Of a stretch of DNA of 64,000 bases, positions 26,774-35,017 are shown piece by piece. The notes below the pieces were generated by a model. It was not told the DNA's origin, did no database searches, and saw only the letters and a list, made by a program, of their open reading frames with translations. The stretch lies in NCBI GenBank assembly GCA_025361565.1, contig JANYKN010000007.1, positions 62,001 to 126,000 on the forward strand, in the 5' to 3' direction. This DNA comes from Bacteroidota bacterium. GTDB lineage: Bacteria > Bacteroidota > Bacteroidia > Bacteroidales > NBLH01. Every line of letters starts with the position of its first letter. The stretch's first letter is position 1. The translations under genes and the position numbers were made by a program.

Positions 26774-28996
26774 CTATAGATTACGCCTTTTTGGCCAGAG
26801 CAGACAGCTGATGCACCGGTTATGGAACCTGCAGCAGGTATAGGGGGGGTTGACAGTTACCGATAAAGTAGCAGGGGGGCCCATACCGCATGAATTCTGC
26901 CCCTGGACATATATTCCACCACTTACTGCGTTTGCAGAATAAAGCAAAGCCACAGTACTTGTATTGTTACTGGAAAGAAAACTTGCTCCTGTGGGTAATT
27001 CCCACAGATAACTGGTAGCATTTGGAATTGTAGCCGTATAAACCTGACCACCTTGGCCTTGGCATACAGTTGCCGGACCAGAAATAGTCCCAGCAGAGGA
27101 TATATTAGGCTTCAATGAAACCCCATAGCTTGGACTAACAGCACCAGCATAACAGGTATTGGTCCCTTTTACGGTTATATTACCGTTAGATGAACCCATT
27201 TTAACCGTTATATTGTTTGTATTGGCACCGGCAGTTATGGTTGCCCCGGATGGCAAAGTCCAATCATAACCAGTGGCATTTCCAATTAACGGAACAGTGT
27301 ATGCTAAATTACTTTCTCCCGGGCATGCCAACGGTGTTCCAGTTATTGTTCCTACAGCCGATATTGGTCCGTTAACCAATACGGCATAACTAGCACTCAC
27401 TGGACCATTGTAACAATTGTTAGTTCCACAGACCGTAATATTCCCGCTACTTGCACTTGCAGAATAGCTTACCGTAATAGTGCGTGTATTGTTTCCTGCT
27501 GTAATAGTTGCTCCAGATGGTAAAGTCCAGGAATAACCTGTGGCATACGGTATAGCTGGAACACTGTAGATTACTCCTGTTTGTCCTGGACACACTGAAG
27601 TCAAACCATTTATGGAACCTGTGGGAGCTGATGGTTTCGGATTCACGGTTACTGCAAAAGAAGCTGGAGAGGTACTTCCGCATGAATTTGCACCCTGAAC
27701 AAATATATCCCCACTTTGTGCACTTGAAGAATAAAGTAAAACTATATAATTTGTACTATTACTGGAAATAAAACTTGCTCCGGGAGGCAATTCCCAAACA
27801 TAACTTGTTGCATTGGTAATAGCAGGTATAGTATAAGATACACCATCTTGCCCCTGGCATACGGTTGCAGATCCTGTTATTGCACCTGGAGAACTGAGAA
27901 TTTGTACAACGGTTACTGGAAAGTTAGCGCTCAAAGGACCATCGCCACAAGAGTTGGTTCCTTTTACCGTTATATTTCCGCTTGTAGCAATAGAAGAATA
28001 TCTCACAGTTATTGAATTGGTATTGTTACCGGAGGCAATGCTTGCCCCAGTTGGTAGAGTCCATGAATAGCCTGTGGCATTTGCAATTACAGGTAAACTA
28101 TACGTAATACCATTCGACCCAGCACAAACTGTTGTAAGCCCGGTTATTGTTCCAATTCCTGTAACCGGATACTCAACTTCTATAATTGCATTTCCAAGCA
28201 TTGTTGCGATGCATCCTGTTGAGGTGGAGGTGGCTTCTACCTGATAAGTTCCTGCATCGGTAACACTCCAGGTGATGGCTGAACCATTTCCTGATTTAGG
28301 GCTTCCAATAAGCATAGTACCATTTTTTAATTGGTAGTTTACACCTGATTGTGAGCCACTTAAAGTGATAATTGATGCTGCACCCGTACTGCATCTGGTA
28401 GCACTACCAGAAACTGCAAAAGATGATGGAACAGCTTTTAAGTTAACTACTTTCGACGCACAGGATGTTGACCAGATTCCAGCACTTGTGCAAGCCCTTA
28501 AATAATAAGTACCTGAGCTATACACGGTGCTGTCTACGTTACTATTTGCCATACTTGTTCCATTCGAGGAGGTTTGCCAATACCAGGTTATCCCAGTTGG
28601 TGGACGTGGTGTTCCCCAACTTATAATGGAATAACCGCAATAATCAACAGGTGTTGATATAATTGGTGTAGGTGGCGTGTAAACTGCCTGATTTATGGTT
28701 AAAATCTTTCCTTCGATATTTATTGATGCAATTCTTGCAGTTGCATTTGGATTTAAATCGATAGTGAAGGTAACACTTGCAGTGCCATATTCACTTGTTG
28801 TAGATGGATGTACCCAACTATAACCCGGACTAAAGTACCACCTGCATGCATTTGCCCCTACATAAATACCATAAGTACCTCCTTGCCCAGGCATACTAAA
28901 CGAAGTTGGTGAAATTGACGTTACACATTGACTAATGCTGGATTTTGCAAAAAATGTAACGAAGAGAATAATGATAAATATTTTAAATGATTTCAT
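26774..28996 (-). CDS. BACON/PKD-repeat N-terminal part of the frameshifted RHS toxin gene
   Basis: A secreted N-terminal part of 740 residues: signal peptide (cut near SISQ), a BACON-like domain (about 23-105, with WVHPSTTSEYGTASVTFTI), an Ig-like region (about 110-270), then five tandem PKD_6-like units of about 90 residues. These units have recurring NATSYVWELP or NATGYSWTLP, VCxGQ and NITVKGTNSC motifs. The reading frame leaves the repeat pattern after VTVNPP, at the C7 tract (plus strand G7 at 26843-26849), and stops after 26 unrelated residues. Removing one C would join it to the RHS part. It may be an assembly error, a genuine knockout or a phase-variable tract. Confidence 0.85.
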   Translation of the reverse strand: MKSFKIFIIILFVTFFAKSSISQCVTSISPTSFSMPGQGGTYGIYVGANACRWYFSPGYSWVHPSTTSEYGTASVTFTIDLNPNATARIASINIEGKILTINQAVYTPPTPIISTPVDYCGYSIISWGTPRPPTGITWYWQTSSNGTSMANSNVDSTVYSSGTYYLRACTSAGIWSTSCASKVVNLKAVPSSFAVSGSATRCSTGAASIITLSGSQSGVNYQLKNGTMLIGSPKSGNGSAITWSVTDAGTYQVEATSTSTGCIATMLGNAIIEVEYPVTGIGTITGLTTVCAGSNGITYSLPVIANATGYSWTLPTGASIASGNNTNSITVRYSSIATSGNITVKGTNSCGDGPLSANFPVTVVQILSSPGAITGSATVCQGQDGVSYTIPAITNATSYVWELPPGASFISSNSTNYIVLLYSSSAQSGDIFVQGANSCGSTSPASFAVTVNPKPSAPTGSINGLTSVCPGQTGVIYSVPAIPYATGYSWTLPSGATITAGNNTRTITVSYSASASSGNITVCGTNNCYNGPVSASYAVLVNGPISAVGTITGTPLACPGESNLAYTVPLIGNATGYDWTLPSGATITAGANTNNITVKMGSSNGNITVKGTNTCYAGAVSPSYGVSLKPNISSAGTISGPATVCQGQGGQVYTATIPNATSYLWELPTGASFLSSNNTSTVALLYSANAVSGGIYVQGQNSCGMGPPATLSVTVNPPYTCCRFHNRCISCLLWPKRRNL

Positions 28997-29094
28997 ATTG
29001 TCCTGTCTAGAGGTTAAGCAATAAATTGTTAATCGTATCGGTTTTTAGTTGATTTTTATATAAATACAAGCCAAAAAGTAGTGTAAATGAATTG

Positions 29095-30147
29095 TTAATC
29101 AAGCACAATTTTAAATTGCCTAACTAACTTATCTTCACTGATAATAACCATATAAGCGCCTTTGGCCTGTCCGGATAAATCAACCTCAAGTGGCTGTGAA
29201 ATCACATTCTTATAAGTTTTAACCAAATTGCCACGGGCATCGAATATATCTATCTGTTTTAGCTGATCGGGATTGGCAATTTCAATATAGAAGAGCCCAT
29301 GATTGGGGTTTGGATATATTTTGTAGGCAAGGGTTTCATTGTTATCCTGCTGTTCCAACTTGGTAAGCGTATTTTCATTGCCTGTTGATTTGAGCGGTGC
29401 CATGCCCGGTTGGCTCAATATTATCGTATCGCTCCCTATGCAGCCATTTGTTGCAGTAACCTTTACCCATCCTTTTGTTGTGGCTGTGATAAGGTGCATG
29501 GGCACGGTTAAAATACGGCTGGTGGCATTGTTGCTCCACAGATAAGAAACATAGCCTGCCCCTGCATCCAAATAAACGGTCTGGGTTGATTCCGCAACAA
29601 TATCGGGACCCAAATTAACAACAGGGCTTGGTTTGGTGGTTACAATAATGAAATCGGAAACCTTACAATCAGTTCCGTTTAATTGTACCGTATAGGTACC
29701 AGCATGGCTTACGGTGAGTTGGCTACCCGTGCTGCCATCGCTCCAAAGCCATGGTAAATTGCTAGCACCGGCATTCAACACCAAACTTGTGCCATCGCAT
29801 ATATTTACATTGGGGCCCAATTCTAGCGCTGGCACTGTTAATTTAAGTGCAATTAAGGTGTCCTTTGACTCACAACCGTATTTATCTGTAGCCTGCACCA
29901 TATAATTACCACTTTCGGTAATGGCAATTTTTTCAGTGGTTAGCAAGTTGCTCCATAAATAGCTTTTAAAAGTACCCTGGGGCTTCAGCGTATCATTATC
30001 ACAAAAGTTATGATCCGGGCCGAGGTTGACTTTTGGCATGATGTCGCAATCGATCAGGTAGCCAAAAAAGATATCTTTGTAATTTTTGTTTTTGAGCTCG
30101 AAAGTGCCCAGTTTAAAGGCATTACTAAAATAGCCACTGATAAACAA
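29095..30147 (-). CDS. C-terminal part of a T9SS-secreted propeller/Ig protein (downstream of an in-frame TAA)
   Basis: This 350-residue frame begins at a TTG and is in the same frame as the gene upstream, from which it is separated only by TAA at 30175-30177. It first completes a propeller-type repeat (GYFSNAFKLGTFELK). It then has three Ig/PKD-like repeats containing VNLGPD, LELGPN or VNLGPD, and ends in a type A T9SS sorting domain of about 75 residues (YKIYPNPNHGLFYIEI through VRQFKIVLD). On its own it has no signal peptide, so it is probably not made or exported unless the TAA is an error or is read through. Joint gene: 29095-31401, 768 residues. Confidence 0.8.
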   Translation of the reverse strand: MFISGYFSNAFKLGTFELKNKNYKDIFFGYLIDCDIMPKVNLGPDHNFCDNDTLKPQGTFKSYLWSNLLTTEKIAITESGNYMVQATDKYGCESKDTLIALKLTVPALELGPNVNICDGTSLVLNAGASNLPWLWSDGSTGSQLTVSHAGTYTVQLNGTDCKVSDFIIVTTKPSPVVNLGPDIVAESTQTVYLDAGAGYVSYLWSNNATSRILTVPMHLITATTKGWVKVTATNGCIGSDTIILSQPGMAPLKSTGNENTLTKLEQQDNNETLAYKIYPNPNHGLFYIEIANPDQLKQIDIFDARGNLVKTYKNVISQPLEVDLSGQAKGAYMVIISEDKLVRQFKIVLD

Positions 30148-30174
30148 ACCCCCACTTATATTGTTGTAGTTTAT

Positions 30175-31401
30175 TTATAGGTTATTTTCTGATACAGAAT
30201 TTGTTCCCATTATCCAATCCCTGTTGCCATTGGTATTGAATTTGGCAACATAGGCATTTTTGGTGTTTCCTGCAGATTTCAATTCGGGACTGTCCTGGAT
30301 TTTACCGCGGAAACAACCACTCAAAAAGAACTTGCCGTTGTTTGCCATTTCAATATTGGTTGCGGTATTGTATGAATCGCCCCCCAATTGCCTGCTCCAT
30401 GCCATTGTGCCTTCGCTGTTAAATTTTACAATAAAAGCGTCGGTATTTTGTTGTGCCGTGTAGGTTTCCTGTATGGTAATTTCGTGCCTGAACTCGCCCG
30501 CAGCATAGATGTTGCCTTCGGCATCAAGGGCCATGCTTTTGATTTGATCGTCATAAACCCCGCCTATATTTTTTAACCATTTAAAACTGGCATCGGTATC
30601 TAATTTTGCGATAAACCCGTCTGTTTCTCCTGTCGAAATAAGGGTATTGCCAATCATATCCATTTTATCGGCAAAGGACCCGGCAAAATAGAACTGTCCG
30701 CCCGGACTGATAATGAAATCATTTAGCTCAATTTCTTCGGTACCGGTATAATAACCAATTTGAATGAAGGTACCTGTGTTGGCATATTTTGCGTAATAAA
30801 CTCCTTTTTTGTCGCTGGAATTAATAAGTGAACCACCTTCGGCAAGTACTGGCTTTGTAAAACTACCCGCTACCCAGATATTGCCAAAATTATCGGCTTG
30901 CAAAAATGCTTTTTGGGCTGCTGCCGGGCTGGTGATAGACTTTGTCCATGCTATTGTACCATCGGTATTGATCTGTGCAAAGAACACATCTGTCAGGCCT
31001 GTGCCTTCCTTGACGATTGCCCCGTTATTAAACCCGATATGTTTTTTAAAACTTCCGGCCAGGTATAATTTATTGCCTGAAAAGAGCAAGGAAAAGGCAT
31101 TGTCATCGCCTGTTCCGCCATAATTCTTTGCCCATTGGATTATGTTTTCCTTGTTGTATTTTGCAAGGAAAATATCCCGTTTGCCTGCCGACTTTAACAA
31201 CTGGTTACCAATGGTAATCTCACCTGCAAAACTTCCGGTTACGTAGTAACCGCCATCGGCATCGAAAGCGATATCGGCAGGCACTTCCCATCCGGATTTG
31301 CCTGATTGGTAAATGCTGTCGGTTTTAAAGTTTTGGGCTTGCAAATATTGGGCAATGCATAAAAATGCCAGTATGGCCAAAAGGCTCAGCAGTTTTTTCA
31401 T
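30175..31401 (-). CDS. Secreted beta-propeller (SBBP-repeat-like) protein, N-terminal part truncated by TAA
   Basis: A signal peptide (cut near YLQAQ) is followed by about seven repeats of the pattern GxYVTGSF...DIFLAKYN..., typical of SBBP-type bacterial beta-propellers; variants read LYLAGSFKKHIGF and FFLSGCFRGKIQ. The frame ends at TAA (30175-30177) after 408 residues. The same frame continues beyond it into another propeller repeat, Ig domains and a T9SS sorting domain. Secretion by T9SS is expected of the intact protein; ligand or partner is unknown. A promoter-like site is seen 63 bases upstream. Confidence 0.85.
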   Translation of the reverse strand: MKKLLSLLAILAFLCIAQYLQAQNFKTDSIYQSGKSGWEVPADIAFDADGGYYVTGSFAGEITIGNQLLKSAGKRDIFLAKYNKENIIQWAKNYGGTGDDNAFSLLFSGNKLYLAGSFKKHIGFNNGAIVKEGTGLTDVFFAQINTDGTIAWTKSITSPAAAQKAFLQADNFGNIWVAGSFTKPVLAEGGSLINSSDKKGVYYAKYANTGTFIQIGYYTGTEEIELNDFIISPGGQFYFAGSFADKMDMIGNTLISTGETDGFIAKLDTDASFKWLKNIGGVYDDQIKSMALDAEGNIYAAGEFRHEITIQETYTAQQNTDAFIVKFNSEGTMAWSRQLGGDSYNTATNIEMANNGKFFLSGCFRGKIQDSPELKSAGNTKNAYVAKFNTNGNRDWIMGTNSVSENNL

Positions 31402-31463
31402 GGTTCGGTTTACTAGGTTAATGCTAAAGGTTAATAATCAATCTTTTTATGGATTGATTGCGG

Positions 31464-31493
31464 CAAATGTAGTGAAACAAAAACAAAACTCAA
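31464..31493 (-). promoter_or_regulatory. Bacteroidota-type promoter of the propeller/T9SS gene
   Basis: On the minus strand a TTG (-33 region, 31493-31491) lies 19 bases before TACATTTG (31471-31464), matching the TTG/TAnnTTTG pattern of Bacteroidota promoters. The start codon is at 31401, leaving a leader of about 55 bases. Confidence 0.5.
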
Positions 31494-31874
31494 GTTCTGT
31501 GGATTATTAAGTGGCTATTTCATATTCTCCTAATTGGGTATGGATTACAGAGTTGGCCTTACAAACAAATCATAAAAAGAGGCTTATATCCGATATACGG
31601 TAAGCTTATGCTTTTCAATATTTTAACATATTTTAAGGAATGGGTTTTGTTTTTATTATAAACGGCGTAATAACCGATGGATTTTGACGGAATGGCCATT
31701 TTATTTGATTAAAGTATAAGACTGTCGAATGATTTGAGGGAATGGTATACAACGATCCTAAAAATTGGTCAATGTTTTACTTTTATAATCTATCGATACG
31801 CTGATTGTTAATTATATGGACAACCCGAAACAGTAAACGTTAAACCGGGAACAGTAAAAGTAATAACTTTTCCG

Positions 31875-31981
31875 CCCAACGTCGTAATGATGGTAATCAT
31901 CGTATCAATGTGATTACCATCACTACGTCGTTGTGTAGGTAATCACCACGACGAGGTGATTACCGTCACCTTGTCGTTGGG
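31875..31981. repeat. Compound palindromic intergenic repeat, 107 bases
   Basis: Two inverted repeats lie side by side inside a third. TGATGGTAATCA (31888-31899) pairs with TGATTACCATCA (31911-31922). GGTAATCACC (31938-31947) pairs with GGTGATTACC (31955-31964). The outer ends are CCCAACG (31875-31881) and CGTTGGG (31975-31981). The four GGTAATCA-like arms can also pair across the hairpins. It is richer in G and C than its surroundings. No transposase is linked; a REP-like or MITE-like element is the simplest reading. Confidence 0.7.
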
Positions 31982-32055
31982 TAAATAATATCAGCAGGAA
32001 TGGCTTTGTTTAAGGGAGTTTTAAAGTAATTGCTGTTTGAGATCTAATAACAAAA

Positions 32056-32080
32056 AAAAGCCTGAGGTTATCAGGCTTTT
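32056..32080 (-). terminator. Terminator of the HU/DUF4469 gene
   Basis: AAAAGCCTGA (32056-32065) and TCAGGCTTTT (32071-32080) form a perfect ten-base stem with a five-base loop and A/T tracts on both sides, just beyond the minus-strand gene end at 32106. Confidence 0.7.
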
Positions 32081-32105
32081 AAACTACAATTCATAAAACT
32101 TTAGT

Positions 32106-32357
32106 CTACTCAACTTTTAAAAGAAAATCAAGTGTACCAATCCTTATGCTTTTTCCATTGTGTGCTCGGTTCCTGACTTCTATTTTATAGTTCCCGGCAA
32201 CAAGGCTTTCGGGAATTTCGAATTGCAGGCTTTTTGGATAATTCATATAAAGATAGCTTACCTTGGTTTCGCCAACTCCGTTTGCAGGGAGTATAAAAAT
32301 ACCTTCATCATTAACTGTTTCGTCTATTTTCAACAGCAGGCCATGTAATTCGGCCAT
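32106..32357 (-). CDS. DUF4469-like C-terminal domain, separated from its DNA-binding part by an in-frame TGA
   Basis: An 83-residue frame in the same frame as the upstream gene and divided from it by one TGA (32361-32363) and a Gly codon. It reads as the Ig-like DUF4469 domain: MAELHGLLLKIDE, EGIFILP, and SLVAGNYKIEVRNR. In Bacteroidota this domain normally follows an HU-like DNA-binding domain in one chain, so the two frames are almost certainly one gene (32106-32807, 233 residues) with a nonsense change such as GGA to TGA. Confidence 0.75.
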   Translation of the reverse strand: MAELHGLLLKIDETVNDEGIFILPANGVGETKVSYLYMNYPKSLQFEIPESLVAGNYKIEVRNRAHNGKSIRIGTLDFLLKVE

Positions 32358-32360
32358 CCC

Positions 32361-32807
32361 TCAGGGCGACAGCGTTTGATCGCTGGTTTTTGACTTCAGG
32401 TCTACAATAGTTTCCGGCTTTGGTTTGTTTTCTTCTGCAGTTAATTTTTCCAGTTTTACATTGTTCAAACTTTCTTTCCAGGCCTTGCCCGGAATAAGAT
32501 TGGGATATAGCAGATGTCTGCTGGCATCGAATTTATCCTTGTCGCTTGTAAAAACACCCGACATTTCCATACCCACGGAAAAGTATTCGCTTTGAAAACA
32601 GATACCTTCGGCCAGGTTCAAACCAATTCTTTTCAGTATAGCATTGATTACAGCAGTACATTCGGTTTCTTTTAGGATAGAACCTTCTCCGGTAATCTGT
32701 TTTACCAAATCATCGATAATAAATGTTGTTTTGTTTACTACTATTGCCCTGCAAACATCAGGTTCAGGGGTTATCAGATTCGGGTGCAAAACATAATTAA
32801 TTTTCAT
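32361..32807 (-). CDS. HU-like DNA-binding-domain protein, truncated before its DUF4469 domain
   Basis: A 148-residue protein starting MKINYVLHPN, with the alpha/beta pattern of the HU-like DNA-binding family found in many short Bacteroidota proteins (DDLVKQITGEGSILKETE, INAILKRIGLNLAEG). It stops at TGA (32361-32363) after QTLSP; the frame continues into the DUF4469 domain. Possible nucleoid-associated role; no specific target is known. It stands alone on the minus strand with a terminator at 32056-32080 after the joint gene. Confidence 0.75.
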   Translation of the reverse strand: MKINYVLHPNLITPEPDVCRAIVVNKTTFIIDDLVKQITGEGSILKETECTAVINAILKRIGLNLAEGICFQSEYFSVGMEMSGVFTSDKDKFDASRHLLYPNLIPGKAWKESLNNVKLEKLTAEENKPKPETIVDLKSKTSDQTLSP

Positions 32808-33399
32808 GTTCTTTAATTTTAAGTGAGATGTTAAAAACTAATCTTTTAATGATGTAATACAAACGCTACACATTGGTAAGGTAATATTTCAATGTATGAC
32901 TATAATTAGGACTATATCTGATGCTATAATTATGACTTTAATTGAATATGAATAATAAAAGCTTAGCACCAACGTTTATGAAATTTTAAATTTCTTGATA
33001 TTAAAGTAGGAGATATATTGAATGTTTACATTAAAAATGACAGTGAATTAAAGCAAAAGCAGAAACTTGTGGTAGGGACACTCTTAGACAACCAATTCTG
33101 TCAATATACTTAACCAATTCAAAGGTTTTCAGCTACATAAGGAATTCGTTATTTGGTTTCACTAAATTGATTCCATAATTAAAAGTAAGGTTTGAAGAAT
33201 TATTGAAAGATATGAATCCATGAAATTGGATATAAAAAATTGATAAATTTGATATTCGGCTTAAATATGTTAATTTTCAGACTTTAAAATGTTCGGACTA
33301 AACCCATAAAATGATTTTATCCAAGCTTTACAATCATTCAATGAAATTATTACTTAATCAAACATAATTTATGTAAATATGAAATTTAATCCGTAAATT
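32808..33399. other. Intergenic region, no gene recognised
   Basis: About 590 AT-rich bases between divergent genes. No reading frame, RNA gene or clear promoter consensus stands out; the leaders of both flanking genes must lie here. Confidence 0.5.
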
Positions 33400-33417
33400 A
33401 TGCCAAAACAATTAATA

Positions 33418-34917
33418 ATGAAAATAAAAAATATTACAATTCTTTTACTGATACAGTTTTTTGCTGTTATTGGATTAAAGGCTCAATTAACGCCCAACGA
33501 AGCTATCAAGTTAATGGGGAGAGGAGTAAATATGGGAAATACGCTTGAACCACCGGATGGCGAAGGTACCTGGGGAAATCCTGCTGTTGTTGAAAGCAAT
33601 TTCGATGACTATAAAAATGCCGGGTTCACATGCGTGCGCTTACCGATTACCTGGGATAAACATACATCTACCAATTTGCCCTACACAATAGATGCAGCTT
33701 GGCTTAACCGAATTGAACAAATTATAGATTGGGGTTTAAATCGCAATCTAATCGTAATTATAAATGCACATCACGAAGATTGGATTAAAAACTCTTATAC
33801 AACAGCCAATGTTGCTAGACTTGACAGCATTTGGAGCCAGATTTCCAAAAGGTTTAAAAATAAATCCGAGAAACTCTTTTTTGAAGTCATCAATGAACCA
33901 AATCCAATGTTGCTTGCCAATGTGAATGCATTGAATGCCCAGATAATTAACACAATAAGAAAAACAAATAAAACCCGTATAGTAATTTTTTCAGGACATA
34001 AATGGTCAAATTCAGAAGAACTTATTGCGGCGGCTATCCCAAATGATAGTTACCAGATGGGTTATTACCATTCATATGACCCTTGGCCTTTTGGTCTGGA
34101 AGGTACAGGTAGTTATGGAACTGATGCAGATCTAGCTACTACTAAAACAAAATTTGACCAAGTTTCCGCCTGGAGCACACTACATAATATACCTGTTGTA
34201 TTGGGCGAGTTTGGAGCAACATACAAATGCGATTACAATTCGCGAATGTGTCTTTATGCTACTGATGTTGAATATGCGCTTACCCATAATATAGCATTTA
34301 ATGTTTGGGAAGATGGTGGAGATTTTAAATTTTATGATCGGACTGGACATAATTTTACTGAAATTAAAGACATATTAATTTGCACCTATAAAGAATCGCC
34401 AAATAGACTAAAAATAAGCAATGTAGGCAGTTCTGTGAAAATTCAATGGCAAAATAGAACTACGCAAAATGACAGTATTATGGTAGAAAGAAAAACCATT
34501 TCCAGTAGTTTCACGTTTCTTACAAAAATTTCGCCAACCGCTCTAGAGTACATAGACAATACAGTTGAAGACGGAACAACATACTACTACCGGTTAAAAA
34601 CAAATATAAAGGATTCCATCTTAATACAATCCTATCCAATAATGATTAAGCATTTGACAACCGCTCTGGATAACCATACGTTGGAAGGCTTTTTAATTTA
34701 TCCCAATCCTGCTTATAATCAAATTGCAATTAAGGGTATAAACAGCCCTTCAATTGTTAATTTTTATCATATTAACAGTGAGTTGGTAAAACAAGCGCTT
34801 GTTAATGAACAAAATAAATCCATTGCAATTGATATGCTTCCTGATGGACTTTATATATTAAAATACACCAATGCTCAAAAATCATATAGTACTAAACTTA
34901 TAAAAATGAGCAAATAG
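33418..34917 (+). CDS. GH5-family endoglucanase/mannanase with T9SS sorting domain
   Basis: I prefer the ATG at 33418 over 33400, because it starts a standard signal peptide (cut near GLKAQ). The GH5 barrel (about residues 25-320) has GVNMGNTLEPP, CVRLPITWD and two expected catalytic glutamates: Glu160 in FEVINEPN (acid/base) and Glu264 in VVLGEFG (nucleophile). A fibronectin-like segment (about 325-415) and a type A T9SS sorting domain (about 425-499, starting YPNPAYNQIAI) follow, so the enzyme is exported to the surface or medium. Substrate is a beta-1,4-glycan, cellulose or mannan; it stands apart from the mannan locus and may be regulated separately. Confidence 0.9.
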   Translation: MKIKNITILLLIQFFAVIGLKAQLTPNEAIKLMGRGVNMGNTLEPPDGEGTWGNPAVVESNFDDYKNAGFTCVRLPITWDKHTSTNLPYTIDAAWLNRIEQIIDWGLNRNLIVIINAHHEDWIKNSYTTANVARLDSIWSQISKRFKNKSEKLFFEVINEPNPMLLANVNALNAQIINTIRKTNKTRIVIFSGHKWSNSEELIAAAIPNDSYQMGYYHSYDPWPFGLEGTGSYGTDADLATTKTKFDQVSAWSTLHNIPVVLGEFGATYKCDYNSRMCLYATDVEYALTHNIAFNVWEDGGDFKFYDRTGHNFTEIKDILICTYKESPNRLKISNVGSSVKIQWQNRTTQNDSIMVERKTISSSFTFLTKISPTALEYIDNTVEDGTTYYYRLKTNIKDSILIQSYPIMIKHLTTALDNHTLEGFLIYPNPAYNQIAIKGINSPSIVNFYHINSELVKQALVNEQNKSIAIDMLPDGLYILKYTNAQKSYSTKLIKMSK

Positions 34918-34930
34918 CAAAAAAATTATA

Positions 34931-34983
34931 AATGCAATTTCTTCATGGATTTTAAACTCCTGAAGTAATTTGCAAATTGCATT
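34931..34983. terminator. Possible bidirectional terminator
   Basis: AATGCAATTT (34931-34940) and AAATTGCATT (34974-34983) form a perfect ten-base inverted repeat with a 33-base loop between convergent genes. The long loop makes it a weak candidate. Confidence 0.35.
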
Positions 34984-35017
34984 GACCATGAAATATTGGG
35001 AACCTATTTATTTCCTT

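Larger units (their letters stand above)
31402..32055. other. Intergenic region with a palindromic repeat cluster
   Basis: No gene is seen in this stretch of about 650 bases. It holds the minus-strand promoter at 31464-31493 and the complex inverted-repeat element at 31875-31981. The interval 31500-31870 shows only AT-rich sequence with a short repeated AACAGTAAA. Confidence 0.6.

Noticed and set aside
26774-28996. CRISPR-like or DNA-level tandem repeat array in the PKD region
   Set aside because: The periodicity is at protein level (about 90 residues) and the DNA repeats are too diverged.
31875-31981. tRNA or known riboswitch in the palindromic block
   Set aside because: No cloverleaf, no T-loop and no known aptamer motif; the arms are simple repeats of one word.
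26774-32807. Stop-codon reassignment as the explanation for in-frame TAA and TGA
   Set aside because: Both codons end intact genes elsewhere (TGA at 1009-1011, TAA in SusD), and one of the three lesions is a frameshift.
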